From Opisthocomus hoazin (taxonomy: Eukaryota > Chordata > Aves > Opisthocomiformes > Opisthocomidae): a DNA stretch of 64,000 bases. The stretch is taken from NCBI RefSeq assembly GCF_030867145.1, contig NC_134414.1, positions 21,346,518-21,410,517 of the forward strand, given 5' to 3'. Position numbers and translations under genes: made by a program. The notes beneath the pieces are model-generated. The model was given only the letters and a program-made list of their open reading frames with translations, searched no databases and was not told where the DNA came from. Below, piece after piece: positions 22,815 to 34,461 of the stretch (positions within the stretch are counted from its first letter, which is position 1; the number at the start of each line of letters is the position of its first letter).

Positions 22815-23275
22815 TGAAAGTAGAGGGCAGAAATGTGCCAGGTTCAGGGGGGGACACTCAGAGACGCAGGCAGGCACACAGTCACAAAGTCCTGGGGACT
22901 GACTGGCCAGCCCAAAAGGTCCCTGGAGAGTCCAGATTCTTGGAGCTGGCGGCATCCTGCAGCTGCAGCTCAGCGTGCACAGCGAGATAAATCCCTCTGG
23001 CAGCTCTGGCTGTGCCTTTTATAGATTCTGGGCTGCCAGGCTGAGTCTCTGCTGGAAGATTCTGGGGTTGCCCGGCCGACTCTCCCAGGGCCAGCCACGT
23101 CTGCGCATCCCAGCCAGACCAGTTTTGGGGCTGGAGGTGTGATCTCTCGAGCGGTGCCTGCAAACCCCTCTTTTGACTTCACCCTGCCCTCGGTCAGGTG
23201 AAGGGCCAAGGTGCCCTTGGTCTCATCCACGCCGTGGAGCTGCAAGGTCTACCTCAGCCTAGCTGAGGAACCATA
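22815..23275 (-). mobile_element. LTR-like block (candidate solo LTR)
   Basis: A GC-rich block with fairly sharp edges in AT-rich DNA. Read on the minus strand it has TATAAAAGG (23023-23015) followed by GC-rich sequence, as in the U3-R region of an LTR. No flanking retroviral genes, primer-binding site or target duplication could be established. A non-LTR promoter-like island is an alternative. Confidence 0.3.
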
Positions 23276-24240
23276 CTGGTCTCACACTGATGACCACGTA
23301 ACGCATTGGAATAACAAAGCCCGACGCAGGCGATGAGAGCAGTCGTCGTAACAAACTGCCCCACGGAGTTACAAAAGAAATGTGGTTTCAGATACACCCC
23401 TCACCAGCCACAGGCAGTTATGGTTTTAGCTGCATCTGTGCCTGACGTTAATAGGGGAAAAGAGCAGGCTGTGTGAGTAAAAAATGTCGCCGGTCTCCTC
23501 TCCCTGTCCTTTTCAGCATCCGAGTGCCCATTCATATGAGTATCCACTTGCTGCTGACCTCTGCCAGCAACAAGCGACCTCCCAGCACACCCAGCCTACT
23601 CTGCCCAGTTCTCAGGCTCCCTGCCCCCAGGTCCCTCACCCCAGCCCGATCTGCAGAAGCTGCTGCTGCATTTCTGTTTACCAGAAGTCCTAGGATTTCT
23701 GCTTATTCAGCTCAAATGCCCCTACCAGCCATCTGAGGCCTGTTAGTGTTTGTTATCCCATGTGGTTCCGAGACGAAAAGAAATCTGAGGAATCTATTGC
23801 TCAGCAGATGTATCACAACATGATACTTAGCTGGAGATCCCAGAGGGGCAAAGAAATTTCACCAGCAGGCATCCCTCCTGACAGAAATGTTCTGTTACCG
23901 TAGGTGAGGGTACTTTCACAAAGGCCCAAGTTTGTTCCACCAGGAAATGAAGAGCGTACGTTCCTGTCATTTCCAGTATCGTGCCTTTTCTCAGGACAGT
24001 TTGCACAGTTCTCTCTGGGAATATCTATATCACTAACTCTCCTTTTCCCTTTCACCACTTGCCCAGCCCATCTTTACCACTTGGCACTTGTTCCTCTACT
24101 TGTTTTTCTGCCTCTTCTCCCGCTCACACTGCTCCAGCCAGCCCCTGCCCAGCTCCCACCCCACCAGACAGCTTCCTTTCAGCTCCCTGCCCTTTTTTCA
24201 CCTGCTGGTCTGGTTCCTGAGCTCCTTCCCTGGTATTTCA
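23276..24240. other. Non-coding, pyrimidine-rich; nothing recognised
   Basis: C/T-rich stretches at 23490-23690 and 24040-24230 give proline/serine-rich open frames by composition. No conserved features. Confidence 0.45.
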
Positions 24241-24899
24241 TCATAGAATCACAGAATGGTTTGGGCTGGAAGGGACCTTATACATCATCTGGTTCCAACC
24301 TCCCTGCCATGGGCAGGGACACCTTCCGATAGACCAGGTTGCTCAAAGCCCATCCATCCTTATGACGAAACTGTTTGCCCTCTTCCAGTTTAAAACCCTT
24401 GCCTCTTGTCCTGTCACTGCAGACCTTGGTAAAAAGTCCCTCTCTAGCTTTCCTGTAGGCCCCCTTCATGTCCTGAAAGGCTGCTATAAGGTCTCCCCGC
24501 AGCCTTCTCTTCTCCAGGCTGAACAGCCCCAGCTCTCTCAGCCTTTCCTCACAGCAGAGGTGCTCCAGCCCTGGGATCATCTTTGTGGCCCTCCTCTGCA
24601 CCCGCTCCAACAGCTCCATGTCCTTCCTGTGCTGAGGGCTCCAGAGCCGGACGCAGGACTCCAGATGGGCTCTCACCAGAGCGGAGTAGAGGGGCAGAAT
24701 CCCCTCCCTCGCCCTGCTGGCCACGCTGCTTTTGATGCAGCCCAGGACACGGTTGTCTGGTTGTCCTTCTGGGCTGTGGACGCGTACTGCCAGCTCATGT
24801 TGAGCTTCTCATCCACCAGCACCCCCAAGCCCTGCTCCTCAGCCCGCTCTCACTCCGTGCTGTGCCCAGCCTGCGTTCGTGCTTGGGATTGCCCCAGCC
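24241..24899 (-). mobile_element. CR1 LINE fragment abutting the RAB39A CpG island
   Basis: Starts TCATAGAATCACAGAATGG and runs in reverse through the ORF2 C-terminus (minus strand: [41 protein letters not shown]) into the region normally preceding the conserved RDLGVLVDE block, ending near TTGCCCCAGCCC. About 660 bp. It ends some 600 bp before the RAB39A start codon. Confidence 0.93.
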
Positions 24900-24939
24900 C
24901 GTTTCCTTTCTCCTCCCCTTCCCTGTGCAGCTCTCACTC

Positions 24940-25870
24940 TTTACCGGCCCGGTTCTCTCACCCGGTTTTCCGGGCCGGCCTGGTCCCCCCCGCCCGGCAT
25001 CCCCCTCCTCCCGGCCCACCCACGCTCGCTGCCCGCGGGAGGAGCTGCTCCGCCGGGAGAGCCGGGCCCCGGGCAGGGCCTGCGCCCGCCGGGCCCCTCC
25101 GCAGAGCCCGCCGCGCCGCGCCGTGGGGCAGGGCCGTTGTCGCGGCGCACATGGCGGCGCGGTGGGAGGCCCCGGCGGGCAGCTCGGCCGCGCCACCGCA
25201 GAGCGGGCGGGCCCGGCGGCCCCCGGCGCGGTGCTGAAGGGACAGCGCCCGCCCCGCCCCGCTCCGCCCCGCCCGGGCAGCCCCGCGCGGCGCCGCGGGA
25301 GCGGGGCGGGGGGACCCGGCCTCCGCCCGCCGCCGGCACCGGGGCCCGGCCCGCACCCGCGGGAGCGGTTCCCCGAGCCCCGCCCGCCCGCCCGCCGCGC
25401 CGATGCCGGGCGTTGGGGCGATCGGAGCGCGGTGCAGGCGCCGGCCGCGCAGGAGCCGCGGGGAGAGCCCCGAGGCGGAGCCGGGCCAGGCCGCCATGGA
25501 CGCGGCGATTTGGATCTACCAGTTCCGGCTGATCGTGCTGGGCGACTCCACCGTGGGCAAGTCCTGCCTGCTGCACCGCTTCACCGAGGGCCGCTTCCCG
25601 GGGCCACTGCACTCCGACCCCACTGTGGGGGTGGACTTCTTCTCCCGGCTGGTGGAGATCGAGCCCGGCAAGAGGGTCAAGCTGCAGCTCTGGGACACGG
25701 CGGGGCAGGAGCGCTTCAGGTAGGGGACCCCCGCCCCCCGCCCCCAGGAGCTGCCCCCCGGGCGCACCCTGCCCCGCAGCCCCGGCCCCCGCCGCCCTCC
25801 TGGCACCGCACCCTCCGCCCTCATCGTCCGACGCGTCTCCTGCCCCAAGGACTTCGCCTTGCCCCCCCCC
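24940..25870. promoter_or_regulatory. RAB39A: CpG island and promoter of RAB39A
   Basis: Very CpG-dense DNA surrounds the RAB39A start codon. Clustered GC boxes (CCGCCCCGCCCC type) lie at about 25247-25275, and no TATA box is seen at a sensible distance. This is a typical housekeeping-style promoter. The left edge is abrupt because a CR1 element ends at about 24899. The right edge fades into intron 1 after a 12-base C run at 25862-25873. In mammals the divergent gene SLC35F2 starts near here (recalled). I see no minus-strand SLC35F2 coding start in this island. Confidence 0.8.
25496..25719 (+). CDS. RAB39A: RAB39A coding exon 1
   Basis: 224 nt: 74 codons plus two bases of Arg75. It carries the P-loop, switch I and most of switch II, ending at QERF plus AG. 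The donor is CAG/GTAGGG. The exon lies wholly inside a CpG island and is very GC-rich, unlike exon 2. An in-frame upstream ATG exists at 25403 in a weak context. Confidence 0.96.
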
Positions 25871-28800
25871 CCCACCGAAACGTGTCGCTGCACCCCCCGG
25901 CTGCTGTGCCCCACCGCCGCCTCCCCTGCTGCCCACCAGCCCTCCGGCCCCACCGCCCGCCGGTTCCCCACCCAGGGGCTTCCTCCTTCCCCACCCTTGC
26001 CCCTCTACCCTGCCGGGGAACAGCCGCCCCTCCCCTCCAGCTCACGCAGGGGTAACAAGTGGCCAGGTCCTGTTCCTCCTGCCCTCAAGCCCTGGACTGA
26101 GGGTAGCAATCCCCTCTCCGCTTTTTTTCCCCTCCTTTGCAGCTGCTTCCCTCCGCCTTTCTTACTTTGTCATCACCTCTGAACTCATCCTCCCCTGCAG
26201 CATTTCCCTGTGGCGTAACGCTCCCTCCCGTGGGATCCGGAGAGGCCAGGCCACCTCCCTGCCCGTCCTCCCGGCATGGCAGCCCTGGCAGCACCCCCGC
26301 AGCCCTGGCAGCGCGGAAGGCGCCGGGCAGCCAGCTGCAGTCCCTCCTCAGCATTTTATCCGCCAGGCGCACCTGCTCTGCGCTGCCAGGAGCCTTCGCT
26401 AGCGCCTCTGTCATTTGTGGTGTGCCTGAACCAGCTCCAATGCTGCACCGAGTGTTAAATCCTCTCCTTTCTCCTCACTGCCACAAACAGGTAGCAAAGC
26501 TGCCCTCTCTTCCTGCCCCAAAAGAGCCCTGGTCACTCCCAGCGCGCAAACCGCTCCCATCGTTTGCTCGCTCTTGCGGCTGCGCTGTATCTGTAGCGCT
26601 TGCCGCCCTGGGCAGCTTACCTACAGATGTTAGGTTGGACTCGGGGTTCGGCAGCTGTGAGCTCGGGCGGGAGGCGAACGCGCAGCCGCCCACGGGGTCC
26701 CTGCCCCACACGCCCGTTGTTCCTGGGGGGACTGACAGGGGTCTCTGCACTGTCCAGAATCGACTCTCCGACCTTCGCTGCCTTCCGCTGCAACAGTTGT
26801 GCAGGCTCTCGCACGCAGCTGCAGAGGTGTGCAGAGGTGGGATTTCACTGTCTCACCAGGGGACACCGACCCCTTTTTTTTCAGTAAGAAGCATTACAGT
26901 GAGACAAAAAACTTCCCTGGGCTTGCGTGAGTCACAACTTCGTACGTGGCTTTGCAGGCAGGCCTCTGAAGGGTTAGCAACGAAATCAACAGTGATCACG
27001 GGAAGCTCTTAGCATTTTTCATCCTCCTCCTGCTTTCCAGCAAAGAACGTAAAACGCGTGTAAACAAGTGACTGGGAATGTATAACCCCCTTATTTTGAA
27101 TTTGCTGACAAATATCTGGCATGGCCAATGCCCAGGCACTTGACCGAGAGGAATGCAAATGTTTTGCATACATTTTAAAACAAACGGTAGCCATCCTTTA
27201 ACGTGGGAACGCTGCGGGAATACACAGTGATGAGTCATGCAGTCAGTTGCTTTTAAATTTGCCGTTAGTATACATCTGTGTTTTTTCTAATACGGACGAT
27301 GCAAACTGAAGGAAGTAGTTTTAGACATTTGTGTCTGTTTTTCTGCTAGAAGTTTCTTGTCAGTTGGTGTACCAAATATCATAGCGTTTATTGTATAGTC
27401 TGGTTTACACTTAAGTAAATTATAAATATTTTATAATTTATTATTAACTTTTATGAAGTTACACACCACAGGTTAAAATCTTGCATGTTCTGTTCCCTGC
27501 TAACAGGGATGACTACAGATCACAAGCAAAGGTGGTCTTGGGGAAGAACTAATTATTCCAAGCAATCTGATTTTGCAGGACGCCAAGCAGTTTGCAGTTC
27601 TGATTCCCAGTTCTTCTCTGGTTCACTTGTGTTGGGACTTAAGAGGAGGTAAAACCTGGCCTTAAACTTCCCTGGGGAGTTCCCTGCTTGCAGGGCAAGC
27701 TACTGGCTGCATAATAACCCTCTTCTTTTGGTCCCAGGCATTAGGGACGTTCCCAGGGGAAAAGTCAGGTGTGACACACCTGCCATCACACTCTTGAAAG
27801 AGTGCACATACTTGCTTCAAGAAATTGTTTTGGAAAAATTCTTGTGTCTAGTTCATTGATGCTGCTGTATTTGAACTGGATTTCATGCATGGTCTTAGAA
27901 ATCACGTGTAACATGCACGGCTTGCATTACCTCTCCAATAAAGTAATTCTCAGCACTTCCATGAGAAGGGCGAGCGAGCCACAAGCCCTGGTGCCGGACA
28001 GTTTGCTGCTTCTGAGCTCAGACAGGGCAGTTCCTGACTATATTTGCTTTTACGTCAGTGAGGCATCACTAAGCAGCATCTCCCATTGTGCTAGGTGCCA
28101 TACGGACAGCAACAACAGAATCAGTAGCTTTAACACCTTACTGGAACAAGAACTGACAGACTCAGGTCCCCAGTGCAGACCAAGGTAAATGAGGGGTACA
28201 CCCCAGGTTTATCTCTGTCTGGAGAGTAGTCGTTGTTGAGAGCAGTCTGCTGCTTTGGCTGTGCTTCACATCGTCCACTTTGCTGTGATTTTTTGTTTGC
28301 TTGTTTAATTTTCCTGTATTTAAATCAAACAATATGTTTAAATCATGAAACTTCCAAGGCTATAAAATGCTTGGTAGTGGTGGTAAGACTGAGAGTTCAA
28401 GAATGCTGGGGCAAGATATTGCGGGGGTGCCTTAATTAATATAATTATTCACAGAGATTCCTTGGCACCATGGTTAGATACCCACTTTTTAGCAGACTAT
28501 GATACTAGAAACATTCTGTTTCCAACACGTGTCTTGAAAATAAAACACCATCCTTATTCCTCTTTTTGAGTAAGCAATATGTATTTTCAAAATTAATACC
28601 ACAACAATGTAGTCATTAGTCATAGTATAAAAGTAAGTCTTCAAAATGATATAAAGCTTTTAGTGAAAGTTTGGTTCATCTGGTGAAGATCAGTAAGAGC
28701 ATAATGAGAAAGAAACCCTGTGACTGATTTAAAGTCACCCTAAAGCCATAGACTGATGTGATTAATACATTTTCTCATTCATTTTCAGAAACAATTGTTC

Positions 28801-31800
28801 AGTGGCCATCATCTTACCAAGGCTTTTCTTGAGTATTAATTAGGGTCTTACATCTTGAACCTAATATTTAGATTAAGCTAAGAGAATGACTTCTGTTCCA
28901 GACCATATTTCCCCCTTCCGTAATGGTAGTTTAGGCAGAACTAATTAGCGGGACCAACACATACTCTACATGGGAAGTCGTAATTTGCAAAAGAGTTTAG
29001 GATCTGCATTTAACAAATATTCCCAATTAAAACGAAAGTCTTTGGAAAAACATTCTAATGTATCACTATTGTACATCACAACACAGAAGTTCTTGAGGAG
29101 CTGTCTCACCTCCAGCAGTGTGAAACACAGAACCATTTGGAGGAACCTGACAGCATTCAATATCAAAGTGCCATGGTTTCCTTTTAGTACTTAGTGCAAT
29201 CTTACCTTTTTAGCATGGTCTAATAGGGAAAAACTGATTTTCTCCACCCTTTATATGTATTTACCTTTCATTTATTACAAGTGCCAAGCTTTATACGCAA
29301 CAAGAAAAAATATTATTCATACAAGTATTCTTGCTGAAAATAAAAATTTAGGATGGTCTTGAGGATGCTAGGACAGTCCATATGCAACAACAGCACAGAC
29401 AAGGAGCTTTGTAATCTCTGTTTGTTTATATGGAGTGGGAGAGAAAATAAGAATTACCTTTTCAATAAAGTTTACATCAGTTGGCACATAGAAGAAACAC
29501 GAAGTGGGTTTAGGTAGAGAGATAAGACATGTGAATAAAGACAGATGCAAAGATGGATTTAAGAGTTCGGTCCCCCTTCCATTCAAAGTCACAGGCAGAT
29601 TTGCCAGATTCGAAATCTGAACGACGTTCTGCTTCCCCGTTCCAGCCAGCAGCTCCTTGGAACAGCTTCCTGGAAGGAGATGGCAGGCTCCACTGCTGTC
29701 CCCCCTGTTCTAGAAGAAAGGCTGCTCTTTGGCCATTACTTTTTCACCCTAATCCCACCCTGTCCCTAACTTAGGGCTTTCCCTCTAGTAAAGGAAGTAC
29801 TCCCCTCTCCCCCCTTCCCTACAGAAAATCAATCACGGTGCTGCAGGTAACACATTCCCTTCCATAATGCTAGTTTAATGACGTTAATTAGCTGAACCAA
29901 ACTTTATGTGAGAAGCCATCATTTCAACAAGAATTTAGGATCTGCATGGGGATAATTTGAGAAATGGAAATTTGAACATCCTTTATGAGTAAGTTGGACT
30001 ATGTGACCTGTCACCTGTTCCTCATCCCGACTTGAAAATCTTGCAGGACCCTAGGGATTTTTTTCCTTTTGTTCAAAAAGTGACAGCAATAAGGGAGTTA
30101 AAAACTTCATTTTGCTTGCAGAGTCTGATCTTGCAGCACTTCCCAAAGCGTGTATAACCACCTAAGTGGATTCCCTGCTTGTGAAAGAACACAAGAAAGG
30201 CCAGTCTGATTTTGTCTATGGTCCATACTCCTGTCCCTGACACAGTCTTTGAATTCTCCTGAATGCTTTGCTGTCCTCTGCTTTCAACTTTAGGGACTCG
30301 GATGTGAGCTCGGATGTGAGCAAACATGGAGGGCAGGGCTGTCCCCGCCGAGCGGCGTGCAGCCTGCACGCAGGCAGAGCGCAGGGCTCTCCTCCCCGGG
30401 GAGCTCATCCAGGCACCGTGGTTAGATACGCAGCTCAGTGGAGCACAACTTCAGATGTCCGTCGTAACAGTACTGCCTAAGCCTTGCTGAAGGCACTTAA
30501 AAGTCCTATAATCTGTAGCGATAATAAGAGGCAAATATTGCCCTTGCACTTCATTTTATAGAAAAAAACCAAACCAAACCAAAAGCAGAGAGACCTGCCA
30601 GACCATCGAAGTCAATGCACTTTCATTCTTTCTAGGTGTGCTACAGGGCAGAAGTGGGCAGAAGCACTTCCACTTCACACAGTTCATCTCCCAATTAACC
30701 CTAAGCTGTCTACTAAAAGTATAGGTCTAATACCTCATCTGCTCTGGTTGTTGTCATACTGAAGTCAAGTATTTGGCATCTGTAAGACGTTTCAGGCACG
30801 ACTGAACAACCTACCACAGTCACGGGCCCAGACGCTTTTGCCAGTTGATGGCCTAAACTTTCTGCTTCAAAATTTTGTCTTATTTGTCAGGAATACTTTC
30901 TTTTAAAATACAAATGCAAATAATAACTCACTTTAATAGTAAAACTATTCAAATACTTGTAGACCATATTTTAACAAACATCATCCTTTTCTCAGATGTT
31001 AGACAATCACATAAAATTATATCATATACGTCATATGTATCTTTAAAACTTTTTGTTACTTTTTTCTTTTGTTACTATTTTCTAAATCCTCTCTAGTATA
31101 TCAACCTTTTTTTTGGTAATGAGAAAACTAATTTGAAATTATACATACCAAAAATATAAAAAAAACAACTGCTGTCTCTCCCATATATTCACCCAGTTTT
31201 TGTGATGTACAGCCCAAAGTTACAGATGGTTTTTAATCATTTCCATTAAAGACAACACATACACATAACTAAATATAATGGCTTAGATCATCAGCTAGTG
31301 TAAATGAGCATATCTCTGTAGAAGTGAGTTACAACAGATGAGGGTACTGACTGCTGCGTACAGGCACCCAGTAACGCATGGGGGCTGTTTTGCAGTACTC
31401 CGGTTCATAGATACATGATATAACATTGTTCTACATAGAAATGCTTGGTAAATGATACACCACATTTTTACTCACCTACTTTCTTCCCTGGCTAATGCAT
31501 TTCTTTGGCATAACTGTTTTCAGTATTTTTTTTAATGAAAATAGGTTGTATTAGTTTCCACTTCTCCAAATCGAATTCCATTTTTGTCACCCACTTCTGC
31601 CCCTTCTACAACCACTCAAATTATTTTAATGTACTCATTTGTGTTTGCAACTGCTCTACAGAAAAAAAAAAAAAAGAAACACATGTTTATGGCACCTTTA
31701 TTTAATACTTCACAAAATATGACATCCCTCATTTATGGCCTTAGATAATTTTGCAAAACCATGTGTTATTGTTCATATCCAGGCTATTTGAACTAATCTG

Positions 31801-33732
31801 AGGGTAAGATCCTGTTGTCTTCACATTCAAACTGTTCAGAGAGACACTCCATGGACTTTATTGCTGGGAATGTAGAAAATATATTTCTGAACATTAGGAC
31901 AAGCAATCTGTCCCTGTTATCTAAATAAAACCATTTCAAATGCCGTTTGCTGGGGCTAAATTAATTTAGATATGCCAAGAAACCTAAGCCTTATCTAGCT
32001 GTGCACTTACCTATCTGTCATAGGACCGCTGCTGCTAATTATACCTCTGTGTTCAAACTGTTATAATGCTATGTGAAAGGCAGTGAACTGAAAATCAGAG
32101 GGAGCTACTGTTATGGGAAGATATCTCACTTTGTACAGTTTATCCTGATTCCAAAAGTCTTGAGACTCCATCCTCTTCATAATCATAAGATAAAATGAAA
32201 TTCATTCTTGGCTAAATTATAATTTCAAATAATGACTGTTAATAGAGACTGCGCATCTCATTTCAGTTGAAGAATACTTACATGTACACTAGCTATATAT
32301 TCATGCTAGTAATGAGTGCTTGCGTCCACTCCTTGGTAGGCTGTCACTTCCTCTAAAATGTCTCTTCTCACCTTCTCCATCCTCCCCTATTGCTCATGAT
32401 TAGGCACTTAAGATTTTTCAGTCCTTGTATCTCTCTCTCTCTACATTCTAACAAACGTTTTCTTCTTCTTCTAGAGCATATTAAAAATCTTCTCAATCAG
32501 AGGAAGGGTCTCCTTCTTCCAAAATTCCTTCCAGTGAACGCTCTGGAACGTAGAGGGCTCAAAAGTAGAAAACATCTGTTGCCAGTCCTGGAAGTCTCAT
32601 GCCAAAAAAGAGTAAATGCAATTATAAAGAGCTTTTGAACTTCAGTGTGAGAGAGATGCTGGAGGTAGAAATGTTCCTCGCCAATTCTGTAACAAGTGTG
32701 TGTGTGCCCAGCTCAGTTACTTTTGGACAGTTTTGTTTAGGGAGTTTCCTTTCTTAGTCTGTTACCTGTTGACTTCTGCAAGCGCAAAGAATTATGATCA
32801 TCTGTACAAACTTTTCTATTGAAGAATTTTTCTGCAAGGAATACCAAAACTTATGCTTGTACATTGGCAAGCTTTGGCTCCAGGTTTCTTGACATCTGCC
32901 TACATATTTCAGTTTGAAATAATTCATTAGAACAAAGCAGAGTGCATGTTTGTATGAAACTGAAGGACTCAGACTTCAACACCAACAAGTATTTGACAAA
33001 TAAGTATATATTTTTTATTCTATGAACATGTGCCACAGTTTTCTAATAAAGAGCGCTTTGCAGAATAATTCAGCATTCAAAATGGCTGCAAGAATGTTTA
33101 GAAAGTGACTTTTGAATAAGAAAAAAATGAAACAGGAACATTTTTGTGTGTGGAGGGTAAATTAATAAATTCCAATTAGTTTTAAAAAAAGCAAAGTCAC
33201 TTCATAAAACTTACAGTAGATAAAAACACATCACCACATGGACAAGTAATCTATTTACAAATAAAGTGAAAATGGATTTTAATTTTCCTTTTTTTTCCTT
33301 CACAGATCAATAACACGCTCTTATTATCGCAATTCTGTGGGTGGCTTGCTAGTGTTTGACATCACCAATCGACGATCTTTTGAACATGTGAAAGACTGGC
33401 TAGAAGAAGCAAAAATGCACGTGCAGCCCTTTCAGATCGTGTTTCTGTTAGTAGGACATAAATGTGACCTCATGTCACAGCGTGAGGTTACGAGAGAAGA
33501 AGCTGAAAAACTGTCATCTGACTGTGGTATGAAATATATAGAAACTTCAGCAAAAGATGCCACGAATGTTGAAGAGTCCTTTACAATTCTTACACGAGAC
33601 ATCTATGAACTTGTAAAAAAAGGAGAAATCTCAATACAAGATGGATGGGAAGGTGTCAAGAGTGGCTTTGTTCCAAATGTTGTACATTCATCAGAAGAAG
33701 CTGTAAAGCCCAGAAGGCAGTGCATCTGCTAA
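25496..33732 (+). CDS. RAB39A: RAB39A, Rab-family small GTPase (whole coding span, two exons)
   Basis: The joined exons encode 216 residues; the mammalian protein has about 217. Seen: P-loop GDSTVGKS (16-23), switch I DPTVGVDF with Thr43, switch [11 protein letters not shown] with catalytic Gln71, base-recognition GHKCD (125-129), ETSAKDA (154-160), and a C-terminal C-I-C double-cysteine prenylation end. The stretches [19 protein letters not shown] and [21 protein letters not shown] fit RAB39A better than paralogue RAB39B, and CUL5 lies downstream as in mammals. Known of the family: a membrane-anchored GTPase of late endosomes/lysosomes and phagosomes, linked to autophagy and phagosome acidification. 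The chosen start has a perfect GCCGCCATGG context and matches the family N-terminus. Compared with the human protein as I recall it, the loop before switch I is two residues shorter and the N-terminus one longer. A guanylate kinase-like or other GTPase identity is excluded by the full Rab motif set. Confidence 0.97.
28911..29010 (+). repeat. Local diverged duplication, copy 1
   Basis: CCCTTCCGTAATGGTAGTTTA ... ACTAATTAGC ... TTTAGGATCTGCAT, matching copy 2 at 29852-29945 in order and orientation, about 940 bp apart in RAB39A intron 1. Roughly two thirds of positions agree by eye. Confidence 0.6.
29852..29945 (+). repeat. Local diverged duplication, copy 2
   Basis: CCCTTCCATAATGCTAGTTTA ... 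GTTAATTAGC ... TTTAGGATCTGCAT, the partner of 28911-29010. Either an old tandem duplication of intron DNA or two insertions of one short repeat. Confidence 0.6.
31285..31332 (+). repeat. Short old interspersed repeat, GATCnTCAGCT type
   Basis: GATCATCAGCTAGTGTAAAT followed by GAGCATATCTCTGTAG. It resembles an amniote-wide motif (GATCCTCAGCTGGTGTAAAT) that I recall from reptile and bird genomes. A related copy is at 34462-34558. Confidence 0.4.
33306..33732 (+). CDS. RAB39A: RAB39A coding exon 2 (terminal)
   Basis: The acceptor follows a strong pyrimidine tract (TTTTTTTTCCTTCACAG). The first base completes Arg75, then [13 protein letters not shown] and the rest of the GTPase fold through the HKCD and ETSAK motifs. 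The C-terminal hypervariable tail ends in Cys-Ile-Cys, and the TAA stop is at 33730-33732. 427 nt; AT-rich codon use in contrast to exon 1. No frameshift or internal stop. Confidence 0.97.
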
Positions 33733-34225
33733 TCTGTAGCATGCCAAAGAGCACATGGGGTGTTCAGAAGATGATGCCAACCTAAATAACAGAATAATAA
33801 TTCTGAAACAATATTAGATCATGACATAGCTGAATCATAGAACAGTGATTTGGTTTTGTATCCTTCTGTCTAGGTCATAACTTCTTAAAACTTTGAGTGC
33901 TTTTTTCTTTTCAGAGTACAATAACTTTGTGTGGTCTTCAGGAAAAGAAATTATATATTGCTAAAGGAAAAACTAATCCTACAGCAAGACACTGAGAAAG
34001 CGCAATAATCGTCGTGACATCCTCCTCTCTTGGGCTTTGCATTTTGAATACTGCTTAAAATCAAGGCTTGCTAGGTGAGGATCAGATGAGCTCATTACTT
34101 TTGTTCATACCGCCTTAGTTTTGGACAAGAATATATTATACCTTATACTTTTCTAATGTGATTCTTTTTACTCAAGTGCAGGGTTGCTAATGACCATTAA
34201 AGTTTAGAATGCTGTAGAATTTCGT

Positions 34226-34231
34226 AATAAA
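34226..34231 (+). promoter_or_regulatory. RAB39A: Candidate poly(A) signal AATAAA for RAB39A
   Basis: First canonical AATAAA downstream of the RAB39A stop codon, about 500 bp past TAA. Usage is inferred. A second hexamer is at 34580. Confidence 0.4.
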
Positions 34232-34461
34232 TATAACTCTAAAGAAAGCAAGCTGAAAGATTGCTCCAATACCAAACACTTTTGATATGACTATGAATAC
34301 AAGCCTTACTAAAGAAAGTTTTGGAAAAGATGATTTATTTGTATACAAAAATGAGGAATAGAAACAATGAAATGTATTATTAAATATTTTCTGAATTGCC
34401 AATGAAACTAAATGTAATATCACTTATGATCCAGCTGTTATTTGACTTGTATACAAAACAG

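Larger units (their letters stand above)
25720..33305 (+). other. RAB39A: RAB39A intron 1
   Basis: 7586 bp intron, phase 2, bounded by GT and AG. The first 1.3 kb is GC-rich and gives long open frames by composition only. The rest is AT-rich. It holds a diverged 100-bp duplication (28911-29010 and 29852-29945), a 12-bp tandem duplication (CTCGGATGTGAG twice, 30297-30320) and one short old repeat (31285-31332). No internal coding exon is recognisable. Confidence 0.85.

Noticed and set aside
24862-26055. 397-codon plus-strand open frame across RAB39A exon 1
   Set aside because: It is in a different frame from RAB39A and consists of Pro/Arg/Ala/Gly-rich sequence, as expected for stop-poor CpG-island DNA. 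The antisense frames at 24941-25936 are the same artefact.
26137-27012. 291-codon open frame in RAB39A intron 1
   Set aside because: GC-rich intron start with overlapping frames on both strands, no domain features and no splice logic linking it to RAB39A.
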